Shown here: piece after piece, positions 43,101-50,699 of the stretch
Position numbering within the stretch: the stretch's first letter is position 1
How the letters are laid out: every line of letters begins with the position of its first letter
Assembly (NCBI GenBank): GCA_937625935.1
Contig: OW569348.1
Span: forward strand, 496,001-560,000
DNA length: 64,000 nucleotides
Source of the DNA: Tetramitus jugosus
Lineage: Eukaryota; Heterolobosea; Eutetramitea; Acrasida; Vahlkampfiidae
Direction: 5' to 3'
Program-made: the position numbers and the translations under genes
The notes under the pieces: generated by a model
What the model was told of the DNA's origin: nothing
Database searches by the model: none
Seen by the model: only the letters and a program-made list of their open reading frames with translations

Positions 43101-43757
43101 CTCGAGAAGTGCCTATTCTCATTCACTGAGGATCCCATCACCTCACAGCACATTTTAACATCTATTAAGCGAATGACCCTGCTTAATTCGACTCTGGTAT
43201 CACTAACAACAAGAGAAGCACAGAACAATTCATTGGTGGTATATACTAAATATGGACTCGATCACAAAATGGATCAGACAACACTCATGTCATCTCCCAG
43301 TACTGTCAGTGTTCAATCTAGCATCGACGACGAGTCAGAGAGTCAACTTGTGCGCATAGAAAAGGAAAATCCTCTTAGTGTGGGTGACTCTCTTTTCTAT
43401 CAGCTGATGAAACGTCGAATTAGACTTCAGGATTATCTAGAACAGCAGAAAGCACAACAGTTCGCCTTCTTAACGAAGAATGAACAAGATGTATCGTCTC
43501 TTGATGAAGATGAGACAGCTGTGACCGACACACAAGAAACAACTCAAGAATCAGCAGAGAACAAGATTGGGGCCAAGTTCATTTCCACAAATGAGCTGAT
43601 TACACGCTACCAAGTCGATGTTGTTGAACGAGCTGTTTTGCGCTTACAAAAGTTCGTATGCATCTCTTCTCACAACATGAGTGGTATGAAACAGTGTTCT
43701 TCCATCCCACAGCTCGCTGCAGTTCTCATTGAACAAGCCATTCAACACCCAGCCTAA
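37140..43757 (+). CDS. Very large TPR-repeat protein, 2205 residues, unknown
   Basis: Intronless, from ATG 37140 in a GAGAAATGT context. The N-terminus is low complexity, followed by tetratricopeptide repeats over roughly residues 35-340, for example NHLGYVYLELDFDLMNAEKCFLRSVSVCPN, FSAWIGLAQVYLNRSEFNDALRC and VHTSWGNFYYSQSMYPQSYESYERA. The remaining 1800 residues look all-helical with no motif I recognise and an acidic tail (DVSSLDEDETAVTDTQE). Size and TPR start would suit a large scaffold. Long TPR solenoids in cilia or mRNA decay (SKI3-like) share this look, but nothing specific supports either. The stop lies 95 bases before the next ATG. Confidence 0.85.
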   Translation: MSQQTTTTTSPTTPTPPPSLSSSSSSTHHQRTLQLISDHSKTGESFFLRENYREAAEHFRFALTQIATASSHGDDEDEDDKWITSVMKHEMILLNNLALALLFDHQVASSGDHDDFTTSNSSSNSTLRQQRLKMEQLLLQSFEVGQQLMMLQRQLQPQQQQQTDQYSFTKPMNHLGYVYLELDFDLMNAEKCFLRSVSVCPNDFSAWIGLAQVYLNRSEFNDALRCCYRAKQIQSNNVHVLLVCASIKLKMGWPAEAYTILTHAKKIAPHNSSVHTSWGNFYYSQSMYPQSYESYERAWKNDPMCKVAIDGMIDILLKTQQYAKANRLMMHSRFSTYHSHRVKKSVLSMCGFYQAFEEQENEEDQITATTLNRTVSGERCISYMFRASIVNENNRAFYDWQQGNASAALSRLLFFHNIPEKLLMQDSLLNSDCLNELANKSPETLHMLWLLCVHVRSPTTGVIMLKKLYQLERVHALCRPCNFKNMFWYRVACAETGSPWKLLKYSKWLYEVNKRDNFSFALQVFAFNRMNRRSQPLDTKTSSHLMACLEQSRSSSESQMMLHEEIQFLIRQGDYSAAENLFPSKYSQSTWPFTLLMLYARLLYKKKTMITSRQALQIVNNHLKKYQRNDECLLLRLKLLFNMAEMNNFEGYYSDYEPKTFESSWRKLKIGCKFYLSICHFSKVSELLKLLKNMYNVRIKKWKYDNELSNKHDDILILEEYADSYYLLKAKFYLTKKEPRIALIKLNKISEHMDKTKAMIPLLQAIHRVNGYRIALEKAQLFLESTPQSYHSQLWREIMIICLDNDLTRQAQSIQTRVGSSRFPRIDMLLPYMKIAFLSNAFDSLEAYINRIDFNFLIYQARKRTDAKNLLAQVQLYRLTVNIRKVKYMFETKKESDLVALYNDISLLVADAKFFKDDVVAAYNSREVFGEEFKRKIFDLFSAYAHVMGNIFTLNSRVRSYNSTLKLIEARPLNVEYKALSDEIYDFYLGLLYLADNSISNYGLFKTYCERILAMSANQNECVDFTHTLILHAYLNDDIKLVNKLARSRKGGDVTFLNFMKSLIRYTEHPHSLVDIQKDLYQTTLVYMMNNYFMFTEANWRALLHLYELMPPTNLNSDDLMTVRSFLRYNCELCTNEAFSAGSKDIFGIIQTLRNQTLDYSSYVSLLQQAWDLSDHWYFRSLLLKIHLDKHQYFRDIRPKVGTSMWFLEHHDSCAIISEVVNSCLIPVQMSLKNDVQVIPFERSPHNISLSTQYLREYVDSTEGKSALIWKAIFYIYYESHLDNAQKDFITRLKSLCRCFMPHFTSSNSMKTCLTNFSMMIHDIDLRYSDSIALRHALVLKKTHGEFDVQFARLLCDTIREFFNHGDAPEKLLERTCLYLLSRCTHDKVPPHTDSFNLASIFLSKRSLTTQPNRDNYIRRLLDVRFNPRESDLIHNSDWSIWYWFLVHLSLPDNKGDRDMELFCLSVYGLFNALICLYSPHQKAAFEIHQRINEPFLPTAMVGTNIDNRDYLNNLESSSTTDFIALLGMMFSCEAVCSNSSIRRVQPVAGKAKDQSYQISTPIALPETALSIRAARAYFPILLDMVHDMVNMLFFWGSDAEHRSKCLLKFKELLLVLCGLFELRLITINQVADVELLLNVLAKSITACFYYDFFTETDRDVLLDSIAKLRVGQRCILFDLQFLLHLIYNTPSAVLLDTILQTPIFVRELSSDIRSIVSSYHSLMFYPTNISNDKMKDHLIRMLKQEFVNLTELEIVLAGENLRITLYSSERIIGILTEVMPDEMNAETAGQFLLNSTCLTVGSSQRDFTTSLQQKRFLVFGALSLYLEEPTSVTIEHALSSSEEESKGSFLQKDISNLFYDLGRKSALVQYREQNERTPVLSPDKYIFDQSWYDNMDSVVKQIAQMSAIGWVCGLWNRRANNIYLTLDPKHPSIHHRALGFILESGISSIDELGERAGVLSPFRMNASDIQAIVRLTPNSYDIFHSELEKCLFSFTEDPITSQHILTSIKRMTLLNSTLVSLTTREAQNNSLVVYTKYGLDHKMDQTTLMSSPSTVSVQSSIDDESESQLVRIEKENPLSVGDSLFYQLMKRRIRLQDYLEQQKAQQFAFLTKNEQDVSSLDEDETAVTDTQETTQESAENKIGAKFISTNELITRYQVDVVERAVLRLQKFVCISSHNMSGMKQCSSIPQLAAVLIEQAIQHPA

Positions 43758-43851
43758 GCTAATTCGTGTGGAGAAACAAGAGGTTCAACCAAAAACGACC
43801 GAAATAAAAAACAAGTTCAAGAAAGAGTCTTTGAACAAACACAACAACAAA

Positions 43852-45138
43852 ATGGTGAGATGTGTCCTGACGCGACCAGTCTATGAATTGTACTGTTACT
43901 TGTTGCACTGTGCGATCCACTCTTATCGCAGAGACACCACCGTTCGTCCCTTTCCCACTCATTTTCTCATTCAATCATCATCATCATCACTGCACGCCAA
44001 GAAGACTTCAAGTAGCAGCAGCAGCAGTAGTTACTCTGAGAAGGATCACGATAGGTTAGCATGGATTCTCGATCAGTGCATGCCCAGTATCTCTTCACTG
44101 TTCAATAATCCTCATCAGAGCAATGACGCACCAAAGAATGTTGACAGTAACAATCATAATAATAATAGCAATAATAGTAAGAATACGAATAACTACTATA
44201 ATCCAAAGAAACGAAATATGATATTTGAGTTTGAGAATGAATTGGAGTTGAGACTTCAAGTCGAGCAACAATTGCGCAATTGTACATTCACTAGTGCCGA
44301 AGAGCAAGATGGGAGCTCTGCTTCTTCTTCCTCTGCTTCCTCTACTTCTGTGAGGAGAGATGTCGTATCAGTGTTGACATTCATTGTCAATCATTATTCT
44401 ATGCGTCCATTTACGTTGAAATACATGTCTGCTGAGACGTATTACAAGCAGCAACAGCAACTTAAACATGGTGATGATCAGGAAAAGTGGGAAGAATTCG
44501 AAACAATGTTTGCTAGTAGTGTCATGGTGCCTGACCACATTTTTCAATTTCAGTACAAGGATGGTCATTACGATACATCAGTAGGAAATGTTAATCAAAG
44601 TAGGAATGTTGAGTGGTGCTCTAAATCATACTTCCATGGAACAGGATCCGACAATGTTTATTCAATATTGAGTAGTTCTTTGCTCAATTTGAGCAATACG
44701 AAAATGATGCAGCACGGTAATGCTTTTGGTGATGGAATCTATCTGTGTGATGATATAAGAGTCGCAAGAAACTATTCCAAAGTCAGTCACAGGAAACATT
44801 GGCCTCAAACGGAAATACTAGGCAGGGATATGAGTGCTGTTTTCGAGTGTGAGGTCAATGGGCATGACCAAGATGTTGATCGTCAGGATCGTTATGCTGT
44901 TGTGCGCAATGGCAACTGCATAAAGATTAGGAATCTGCTAATTTACTCGACAGCAATGGTTGTCAAGGGTAATGCAACGAGCAAGAGGGGAGCCGTCAAT
45001 CAACCTGTCACCCCACCACCTTCTTCCGAGTCAACAACCTCTCCATTCTTCCATGTATTCAGTCAATACTCGAGTTTATTTATTGCAGTTTTGGGCATCT
45101 TATGCGGTATAGTTCTTTCCATGTATAGTAGAAAATAA
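43852..45138 (+). CDS. PARP16-like mono-ADP-ribosyltransferase with C-terminal anchor
   Basis: 428 residues from ATG 43852 (AACAAAATGG); the frame extends upstream without an ATG in good context. The middle holds Ser and Asn repeats. The catalytic region around residues 255-385 contains KSYFHGTGSDNVYSIL (the HYx His), NAFGDGIYLCDDIRVARNYS (Tyr and the donor loop) and VFECEVNG...YAVVRNGNCIKIRNLLIYS, which follow PARP16 in order. A single C-terminal helix (SLFIAVLGILCGIVLSMYS) ends the protein, as in the tail-anchored ER enzyme PARP16, a mono-ADP-ribosyltransferase linked to the unfolded protein response. The third HYx residue cannot be fixed by eye. Low-complexity inserts lengthen it. Confidence 0.8.
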   Translation: MVRCVLTRPVYELYCYLLHCAIHSYRRDTTVRPFPTHFLIQSSSSSLHAKKTSSSSSSSSYSEKDHDRLAWILDQCMPSISSLFNNPHQSNDAPKNVDSNNHNNNSNNSKNTNNYYNPKKRNMIFEFENELELRLQVEQQLRNCTFTSAEEQDGSSASSSSASSTSVRRDVVSVLTFIVNHYSMRPFTLKYMSAETYYKQQQQLKHGDDQEKWEEFETMFASSVMVPDHIFQFQYKDGHYDTSVGNVNQSRNVEWCSKSYFHGTGSDNVYSILSSSLLNLSNTKMMQHGNAFGDGIYLCDDIRVARNYSKVSHRKHWPQTEILGRDMSAVFECEVNGHDQDVDRQDRYAVVRNGNCIKIRNLLIYSTAMVVKGNATSKRGAVNQPVTPPPSSESTTSPFFHVFSQYSSLFIAVLGILCGIVLSMYSRK

Positions 45139-45664
45139 AGGACGTAATACTGGCAACCAAACATAAGCATTTCAGTTGAATCAATGTTTGCTCAATTTAT
45201 AATGAGATTATTCACTATGTATGCTCGAACCATTGATGGGTGGATCAAAGTAGGCGCATCACGTTCTCTCAGCTCAAGTTTCTTCATCAGTTAAACTCCA
45301 AAGATGTATTCTTTTCTCTTTACCACAATTCTTAGAGTCAGCCTTGTTCAGGCAAAAATGATAATCATCTCTGGCCTCTTAAGAGTACTCTCTAATCCGT
45401 CATACTTGTATCTCGAAATCCACGGCTTCTGGTTTGTTTATGTGTTTATGGGAGATTAGTTCAAATCCTCCATGAGAGGTTGCGTTATTGGTAGTGACCC
45501 CATCGCTGCCTGAATACAACAGGACAAAAATAGCCCCAAAAAACTTTCTCGCCATCGGCAAAATATGACTCGAAATCTCTGCACGAAATTCCAAGCTGTT
45601 TTGATCTCAACAACCAACAAACAACAAACACACATCATCAATCTCTAGAAGAAATTGTATCGTC
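45139..45664. other. Gap between the PARP16-like gene and TPI
   Basis: 526 bases. It holds the 3' flank of the PARP16-like gene and a CAACAAAC-rich TPI leader. Short ORFs here have no family resemblance. No tRNA or other RNA could be made out. Confidence 0.4.
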
Positions 45665-46571
45665 ATGTCCACCACTCGTAAACCATTTGTAGGCGGTAAC
45701 TGGAAAGCCGTATGTAATTCACCACCACCAACCAACCAACCACATCTTATATTTGACCCCCAAAAAGCTTTCAATCATTCAAGACTAACACAACAAACAA
45801 CAATAACAACAACAACCAACTTTAAAATCAACAATAACACTTTGATCACAGAACGGAAACACAAAGTCCAATGCCGACCTCATCAAACTATTGAATGAGT
45901 CACAGATTGCAGCAGACAAGGTTGATGTCATTGTCGCTCCCTCCACCATTCACATCACCTCTGTTCAATCTCAATTGCGCAAAGATGTGTTTGTCTCGGC
46001 TCAAAACTGTTACATGGACTCTGGTGCATTCACTGGTGAGACATCGATTGACATGCTCAAGGACCTCTCTATTCAACATGTCATTCTTGGTCACAGTGAA
46101 CGAAGACACGTGTTTGGTGAGAATGACGCACTGATTGCAAAGAAGACATTGAAGGCATTGCAGAGTGGACTCGTTGTCATTTTGTGCGTCGGTGAAAAGT
46201 TGGACGAGAGAGAGGGCAATCAGACTGAACAAGTGCTCCAGACTCAATTGAGTGCATCTGCTCAATTGTTGGCAGACAATAAGGACTTGTGGAAGAATGT
46301 GGTTGTGGCTTATGAACCAGTGTGGGCCATTGGAACAGGCAAGACTGCTTCTCCACAGCAAGCACAAGACGCTCATGCATTCATTCGTCAATGGTTGGCT
46401 CAGAATGTGAGTCAACAAGTGGCTGATGAGACCAGAATCATCTACGGTGGTAGTGTCAAGGCATCCAACAGTGATGAATTGTTCCTCGGAAAGGACATTG
46501 ATGGTTTCTTGGTCGGTGGTGCCAGTTTGAACGCAGAGTTCATCTCCATTATTGCCAGTGCTGCCAAGTGA
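45665..46571 (+). CDS. TPI: Triosephosphate isomerase (2 exons)
   Basis: Exon 1 is 45665-45709 (15 codons, MSTTRKPFVGGNWKA) and exon 2 is 45852-46571. The 142-base intron has donor GTATGT and acceptor ATCACAG and is phase 0; the joined protein is 254 residues. Catalytic parts are intact: Lys in GGNWK, His in LGHSERR, Glu in AYEPVWAIGTGK, the mobile loop after it and the phosphate-binding YGGSVKAS and GGASL. It interconverts dihydroxyacetone phosphate and glyceraldehyde 3-phosphate in glycolysis. Note Ala after the catalytic Lys where Cys or Met is usual; this is harmless. The intron separates the catalytic Lys from the rest by one codon. Confidence 0.96.
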
Positions 46572-46652
46572 CTTACTAGTCGATTGTAAAGCTTTACGTC
46601 ACTGATTACTCAATAAACACACGACATGGGAATTGTTTGTTGCAACACCTCT

Positions 46653-48224
46653 TTATTTCATGCAGCTGAGGAGCATGTGCAATCCATTTGGTTTGTGCAG
46701 CTCATACAGCTTTGATCTTGTGACTGATTGGTGATCGATACTTGTGTCCTGCTCTTGTGTCAATCTCTCCTGCTCCTTCATCTCCCTTCGATTCCAACCT
46801 TTACTAACCGTTGATCTCGGTGTACAGACACAGAAAGAAGGAGAATACAATGTAAATCCGGTGTATTCCATGCCAGGTCTGAATACAACTCGAAGTCGAA
46901 ATTGTGAATTGAGAAAGCGATGAGAGTCATAGAGTGGATTAATGCCGAATCGGACCAACAGAACGCCTCCCTTCATACGATGGATCGAAAGAATCAGGAT
47001 ACTGTCGATGGATGGTTGTCCAATGGGATCAGCACATTTCCATGAACCCCTCTCGAGCATGGATGGGTGAGTATTGTGTCCTGAAGGGAGAAGAACTTGA
47101 TGAAGATGCTTGGCATGCACGAGATCAATGAATAAACTGTTTCTCATTGTGAAGTTATCCATTGCTTCTAAGCAAGACTCATCCACATTCTCAAACCTCA
47201 GGTCATACTTGTTCTTGAATGAATGAGTGTTCAATATTGTCGGAAAACTACCTTCCTCTGCAATCCTGTAATGGTCATCCCGACAACTCTTGAACCACAT
47301 TCGCACATTACAAGTTGGTAGGACCATTGGATCCTCTTCGTCTTCTTCGCCCGTTTCACTGTCTGAAGAGTGATTTTGGCTAGCACGTCTACAAACTCGC
47401 CTTCTCTTTGGGTTGTGTCCATGCTTCGAGGAGCTTGTTGAACGATCTTTCATTTCTCCAACATCATCCACTTCTCCAGACGATGATGAGGATAAAGATT
47501 CATTATTACCATTCTTGTTGAGAGATCCTCCTCGACTTCTACGAGTGAGGCTCTTCTTGCGAACATCTCCCGTGCAATACTTGTCAAATTGTTCATCGTC
47601 CATATCGGCCAGATCAACCAGCGAAGTTCTTCTAATGGCTTGTCTCTTTCGCGTCGATCGACGTTGTGGAGTACTGGGTGTAGCACCAGAAGAAAATGCT
47701 TCTTCTCCAGAGCTTGCAGTAGTAGAGTTACTGGAGCTTCTCTTTCTTGAACCTGGGAATGAAAAGCTATTGTCTTGTTGTTTCTTGATCCCTCTGGATT
47801 TCATGTTATTTCTCTTGGTGGGAGTCGTAGGTGTCTTTCTTGTTCGAACTCTCAAGGAAGATTCCTTTGGTCTATCGAGATTGTGCTCATCATCATCGTC
47901 GTCATTGCCATCAAAAATATTCTCTCCACTATCATCATCGGTGCAACTTGCTTGGCCAACGTCATCATCGTCATTGACGAGATCTGATGCTACTGGTGAT
48001 CTGGGACTGCGAGATCGTCTGATGAGTCTGCGACGAGTGGGAGAAACCGTAGTTGTCGAAACCGTGTCTTCGTTAAGCGCAAGTTGAGTGGTTTCTTCTG
48101 GTTCTTCATCTGATCTGGTCTCAGGGATGATCATATGTTTGTCATTCATTGGTACAGACTCAATAGATGAGAGGTTGGAAGATTCTTCGTTGGTTTCCGA
48201 TACTATCCTATCGTCCGTGCTCAT
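46653..48224 (-). CDS. Nuclear-type basic/acidic protein with conserved C-terminal domain, unknown
   Basis: 523 residues from ATG 48224 (MSTDDRIVSETN); the longer frame upstream runs through the tRNA gene and is not coding. The N-terminal 330 residues are Ser/Arg/Asp/Glu low complexity with several nuclear-localisation stretches (TRRRLIRRSRSPRSP, KRRRVCRRASQ). The C-terminal 190 residues, starting at PTCNVRMWFKSCRDDHYRI and including SILILSIHRMKGGVLLVRFG, look folded but match nothing I recognise. A chromatin or RNA-associated role is a guess from composition only. Confidence 0.75.
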   Translation of the reverse strand: MSTDDRIVSETNEESSNLSSIESVPMNDKHMIIPETRSDEEPEETTQLALNEDTVSTTTVSPTRRRLIRRSRSPRSPVASDLVNDDDDVGQASCTDDDSGENIFDGNDDDDDEHNLDRPKESSLRVRTRKTPTTPTKRNNMKSRGIKKQQDNSFSFPGSRKRSSSNSTTASSGEEAFSSGATPSTPQRRSTRKRQAIRRTSLVDLADMDDEQFDKYCTGDVRKKSLTRRSRGGSLNKNGNNESLSSSSSGEVDDVGEMKDRSTSSSKHGHNPKRRRVCRRASQNHSSDSETGEEDEEDPMVLPTCNVRMWFKSCRDDHYRIAEEGSFPTILNTHSFKNKYDLRFENVDESCLEAMDNFTMRNSLFIDLVHAKHLHQVLLPSGHNTHPSMLERGSWKCADPIGQPSIDSILILSIHRMKGGVLLVRFGINPLYDSHRFLNSQFRLRVVFRPGMEYTGFTLYSPSFCVCTPRSTVSKGWNRREMKEQERLTQEQDTSIDHQSVTRSKLYELHKPNGLHMLLSCMK

Positions 48225-48277
48225 GATTCTGCTTGATTTTTGGTGGTTGTATGAAGAACGGAGAGTGGTAAAAAGAT

Positions 48278-48374
48278 CTCCCATACCGGGACTCGAACCC
48301 GGGTCTTCCGGGAACTTTTGCATTTCAGCCTGGAAGTGAAAGCCGGATATCCTAACCAGCTAGACTATATGGGA
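48278..48374 (-). tRNA. tRNA-Glu (anticodon TTC) with 24-nt intron
   Basis: On the minus strand the acceptor stem is TCCCATA (48374-48368) paired with TATGGGA (48285-48279), discriminator G at 48278. The D-arm region is TAGTCTAGCTGGTTAGGAT. The anticodon stem-loop is TCCGG-CTTTCA-(intron)-C-CCGGA with TTC as anticodon. The intron is 48313-48336 (24 bases), placed after position 37 as in canonical spliced tRNAs. The T-arm is CCGGG-TTCGAGT-CCCGG. All match the tRNA-Glu consensus (compare GTCTAG-GGTTAGGAT and the CCCGG T-stem). The gene overlaps the 5' leader of the preceding CDS frame, not its coding part. Confidence 0.95.
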
Positions 48375-48730
48375 TCATATTAATTGGAATACTCTAAATT
48401 AATAAATATTTATTTTTTGGCTCTGCCTTGATCTTCTTTCGAGGGTCTTCGACCCTCATTGTTTGGGATTAATCAAGCTTTGGATGGGTGACGTTCGCCA
48501 ACCTTGGCAGATTGCTCTATTGGAGTAAGTACGACTGAGTGTTATCAGTTTGTGATAAAAGATGAAAAGAGAACTATATCACAATCATCTCCTTCTATCC
48601 GAGTCATTAGATCTATTTCCCTTCTCGGGGATGTCACATCCGAATAAAGTAGTGGTGATTGATAGAAAGAGCGAAGTGTTCCATGAAAAAAACGGGCGAC
48701 ACACCTCCGTGAAACAAACAATAATTATTC
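48375..48730. other. Gap after tRNA-Glu with several hairpins, possible ncRNA
   Basis: 356 bases between the tRNA and the next gene with unusual pairing potential. TCTGCC 48422-48427 can pair with GGCAGA 48506-48511, enclosing a perfect 7-bp hairpin GAGGGTC-TTC-GACCCTC (48441-48457) and a TTGGATGGGTGAC string (48480-48492) that resembles the 5S rRNA helix IV region. TTATCA-GTTTG-TGATAA (48542-48558) and GGATG-TCA-CATCC (48629-48641) follow. I cannot assign a known RNA. Confidence 0.4.
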
Positions 48731-50057
48731 ATGTCGCAACAAATACTCGAAAATAGGCAAGGCACTCAGTCCACTTCGACAGCCACCACCACAGCAGCGA
48801 CTCACAACAATGAAACATGTGTCACATGTCGAATGACTAGTTTGCGCGATAGTAAACTGGGAAATTACACGACACACAAATTCAATCAGATTTACCAAGA
48901 ATTGTTCGTTTCATTTGATGGTGTGGACGGTGGTGTCTGTGGAAGTTGTTACAAGAAGTGCTACAATGAACGAGTCAAGCGGTAAGTCAAAAATGCACAG
49001 TTTTTTCATGACACGTTCCGTCATGTGTGAAAATATTAATCCCGCTCTCTCAATTATCCGCCTGTTTTACAGAGGAATTCTGCATCGAAAAGACAAGGGT
49101 CACTTGACCACTTCGAATATTGTCACTGGAGTGCGGGAACGTCGGTCAACAACATTGGCCAACACAACCACTGCTGCCGCCGCCGCCACTATAGCCAACA
49201 CTGAACCACAACAGCAACCCAAACGATCCAACAAGCGCAACAGGCATCAATACAACAACAACGAAAACAGCAAGAATGACCCATCACCACCATCAACAAC
49301 ACGACAACAATTTTCATCGACAAAAAAGAAGCGCGAAAATAGTCTACAACAACCACCATCCTCCATGAACAACAATCATTCATCCTCATCCTCAACACAA
49401 GTGAACAACAACAATCACCATGAACTACAACTACAACACTCTCACACCAACAATAACAATGATCTCATAACCAGTGATCACTTCAACAGCAGTACTACTA
49501 CGACAACAATCTCTTCTCATCATGATCAGCATCAGCAGCATCACTATGCATCAACAATAGCAACTGCCGTTGAACCCACAGTCAACGTTTACTTTGATTT
49601 TCGGTTGTTGTTACCTGATCAAGATAACAAACAACAACAACAACAACACCATCATCATCATCATAATGATGATAACGAAAATGAGGATGATTCATATGAA
49701 TTTGATCGAACGAGCAAACGAATTCAAATTGTCAAGGCAAGCATTGCATCTGCTTTGCCCGTCACTGCACTCAAACGAGAAGTTAAATTTGAATTGAAGG
49801 AATTGTTGTTGATTCAACATCAGCAACATCAGTATAAACAACAGCGCAATAACAGTACGATTGGCAACAGTACCAACAACAAATCAAAACATGATGACCA
49901 GCCGTACAAGTTGGATGATATCAAACTGTTTGAACGAGATGCCTCAGGACAGATTATTGAAGTAGATTTGATGGATGACGATGAATTCTTTATGCAGACA
50001 CCAATTGAGGATAAAACTCGATTTGTAGTGTATTTGCGGCCCAACTCTACACATTGA
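48731..50057 (+). CDS. Protein with Cys-pair zinc-like module and Asn/Gln/His-rich centre (2 exons)
   Basis: Exon 1 48731-48981 and exon 2 49073-50057 join over a 91-base intron (donor GTAAGT, acceptor TTTTACAG); the junction Arg codon (CG|A) keeps the frame, giving NERVKRGILHRKDKGHL. 411 residues. Residues about 33-78 hold CVTCRMTSL and CGSCYKKC, two Cys pairs able to bind zinc. The middle is Gln/Asn/His/Ser low complexity. The C-terminal 150 residues have beta-strand-like parts (TVNVYFDFRLLLPDQD, IIEVDLMDDDEFFMQ, TRFVVYLRPN) that could be a ubiquitin-like fold. I recognise no family. Confidence 0.7.
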
Positions 50058-50233
50058 ATAAAACCATATTCACGAACACGTATGCATGTCGTAATCGTAG
50101 TTATCGTAGTTGCAAGATCGTGTGTGACACACTGCGCTACGGTGGACCATAAATAGTTTCGAAATGTACTAAAAAAAATTCATGCGTCTTGCATACAACC
50201 AAAACAAAAGAACTTTGAGAGTATTGTCATTGT

Positions 50234-50641
50234 ATGAGTATGAACTTTAATCGAACCCTGAAGAGTATTGTGTGCTTTCAACCGATCAGATCTGCATCTC
50301 GGTGCTACTCTGCCAACTATCCAGACATGAGCGAGACGGTTGCTCTTCGAATCAAATCGATTAAACCTCGAGGCTCGCCACCCAAAAAGATCGTTGTATC
50401 AGAGTCGCTTCCCACGATGAACAGAGCAGACGAAGCACACATCATGAATACTCTATGGAAGAACAAAGTCAATCCATTGGATGAAGAGCAATCACGCTCA
50501 CTCATTGCTGAAACTGTTCGAGACACCTATCCCACTCTCTCCGAACTGCAGGCAAGAGAAGTGGAGAACAAGATTTATCAGAGATTAATTGAAAAGAGCA
50601 ATGGACATCGCTTCAGAGAAGAAACTGTTGTATTCGAATAA
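50234..50641 (+). CDS. Small protein with mitochondrial-type presequence, unknown
   Basis: 135 residues, intronless, ATG 50234. The N-terminus (MSMNFNRTLKSIVCFQPIRS) is Arg/Ser/hydrophobic without acids, as in mitochondrial targeting peptides, and residues from about 70 are helical and charged (TLWKNKVNPLDEEQSRSLIA). A stand-alone small mitochondrial subunit or assembly factor is plausible. No motif recognised. Confidence 0.65.
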   Translation: MSMNFNRTLKSIVCFQPIRSASRCYSANYPDMSETVALRIKSIKPRGSPPKKIVVSESLPTMNRADEAHIMNTLWKNKVNPLDEEQSRSLIAETVRDTYPTLSELQAREVENKIYQRLIEKSNGHRFREETVVFE

Positions 50642-50699
50642 TTTGGTTTTGTTACATAAATATGATACGATAGTATTCTTGTTTGAAGATTGACGACAT

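Noticed and set aside
43729..43851. N-terminal extension of the PARP16-like protein into the end of the TPR gene
   Set aside because: No in-frame ATG in good context, and it overlaps the stop region of the preceding gene.
45400..45594. 64-codon ORF upstream of TPI on the minus strand
   Set aside because: No ATG context, no motif, and it covers the TPI leader.
48281..48339. N-terminal extension MQKFPEDPGSSPG of the 46.6 kb protein
   Set aside because: It is the antisense reading of the tRNA-Glu gene; the ATG at 48224 is the sensible start.
48480..48520. 5S rRNA gene
   Set aside because: Only about 13 bases match helix IV; no CCATACC-type helix II and no pairing of ends, so not a functional 5S gene.
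48500..48540. U1 snRNA on the minus strand (an ACTTAC string)
   Set aside because: The following sequence lacks the stem I loop, the stem II loop and a convincing Sm site.
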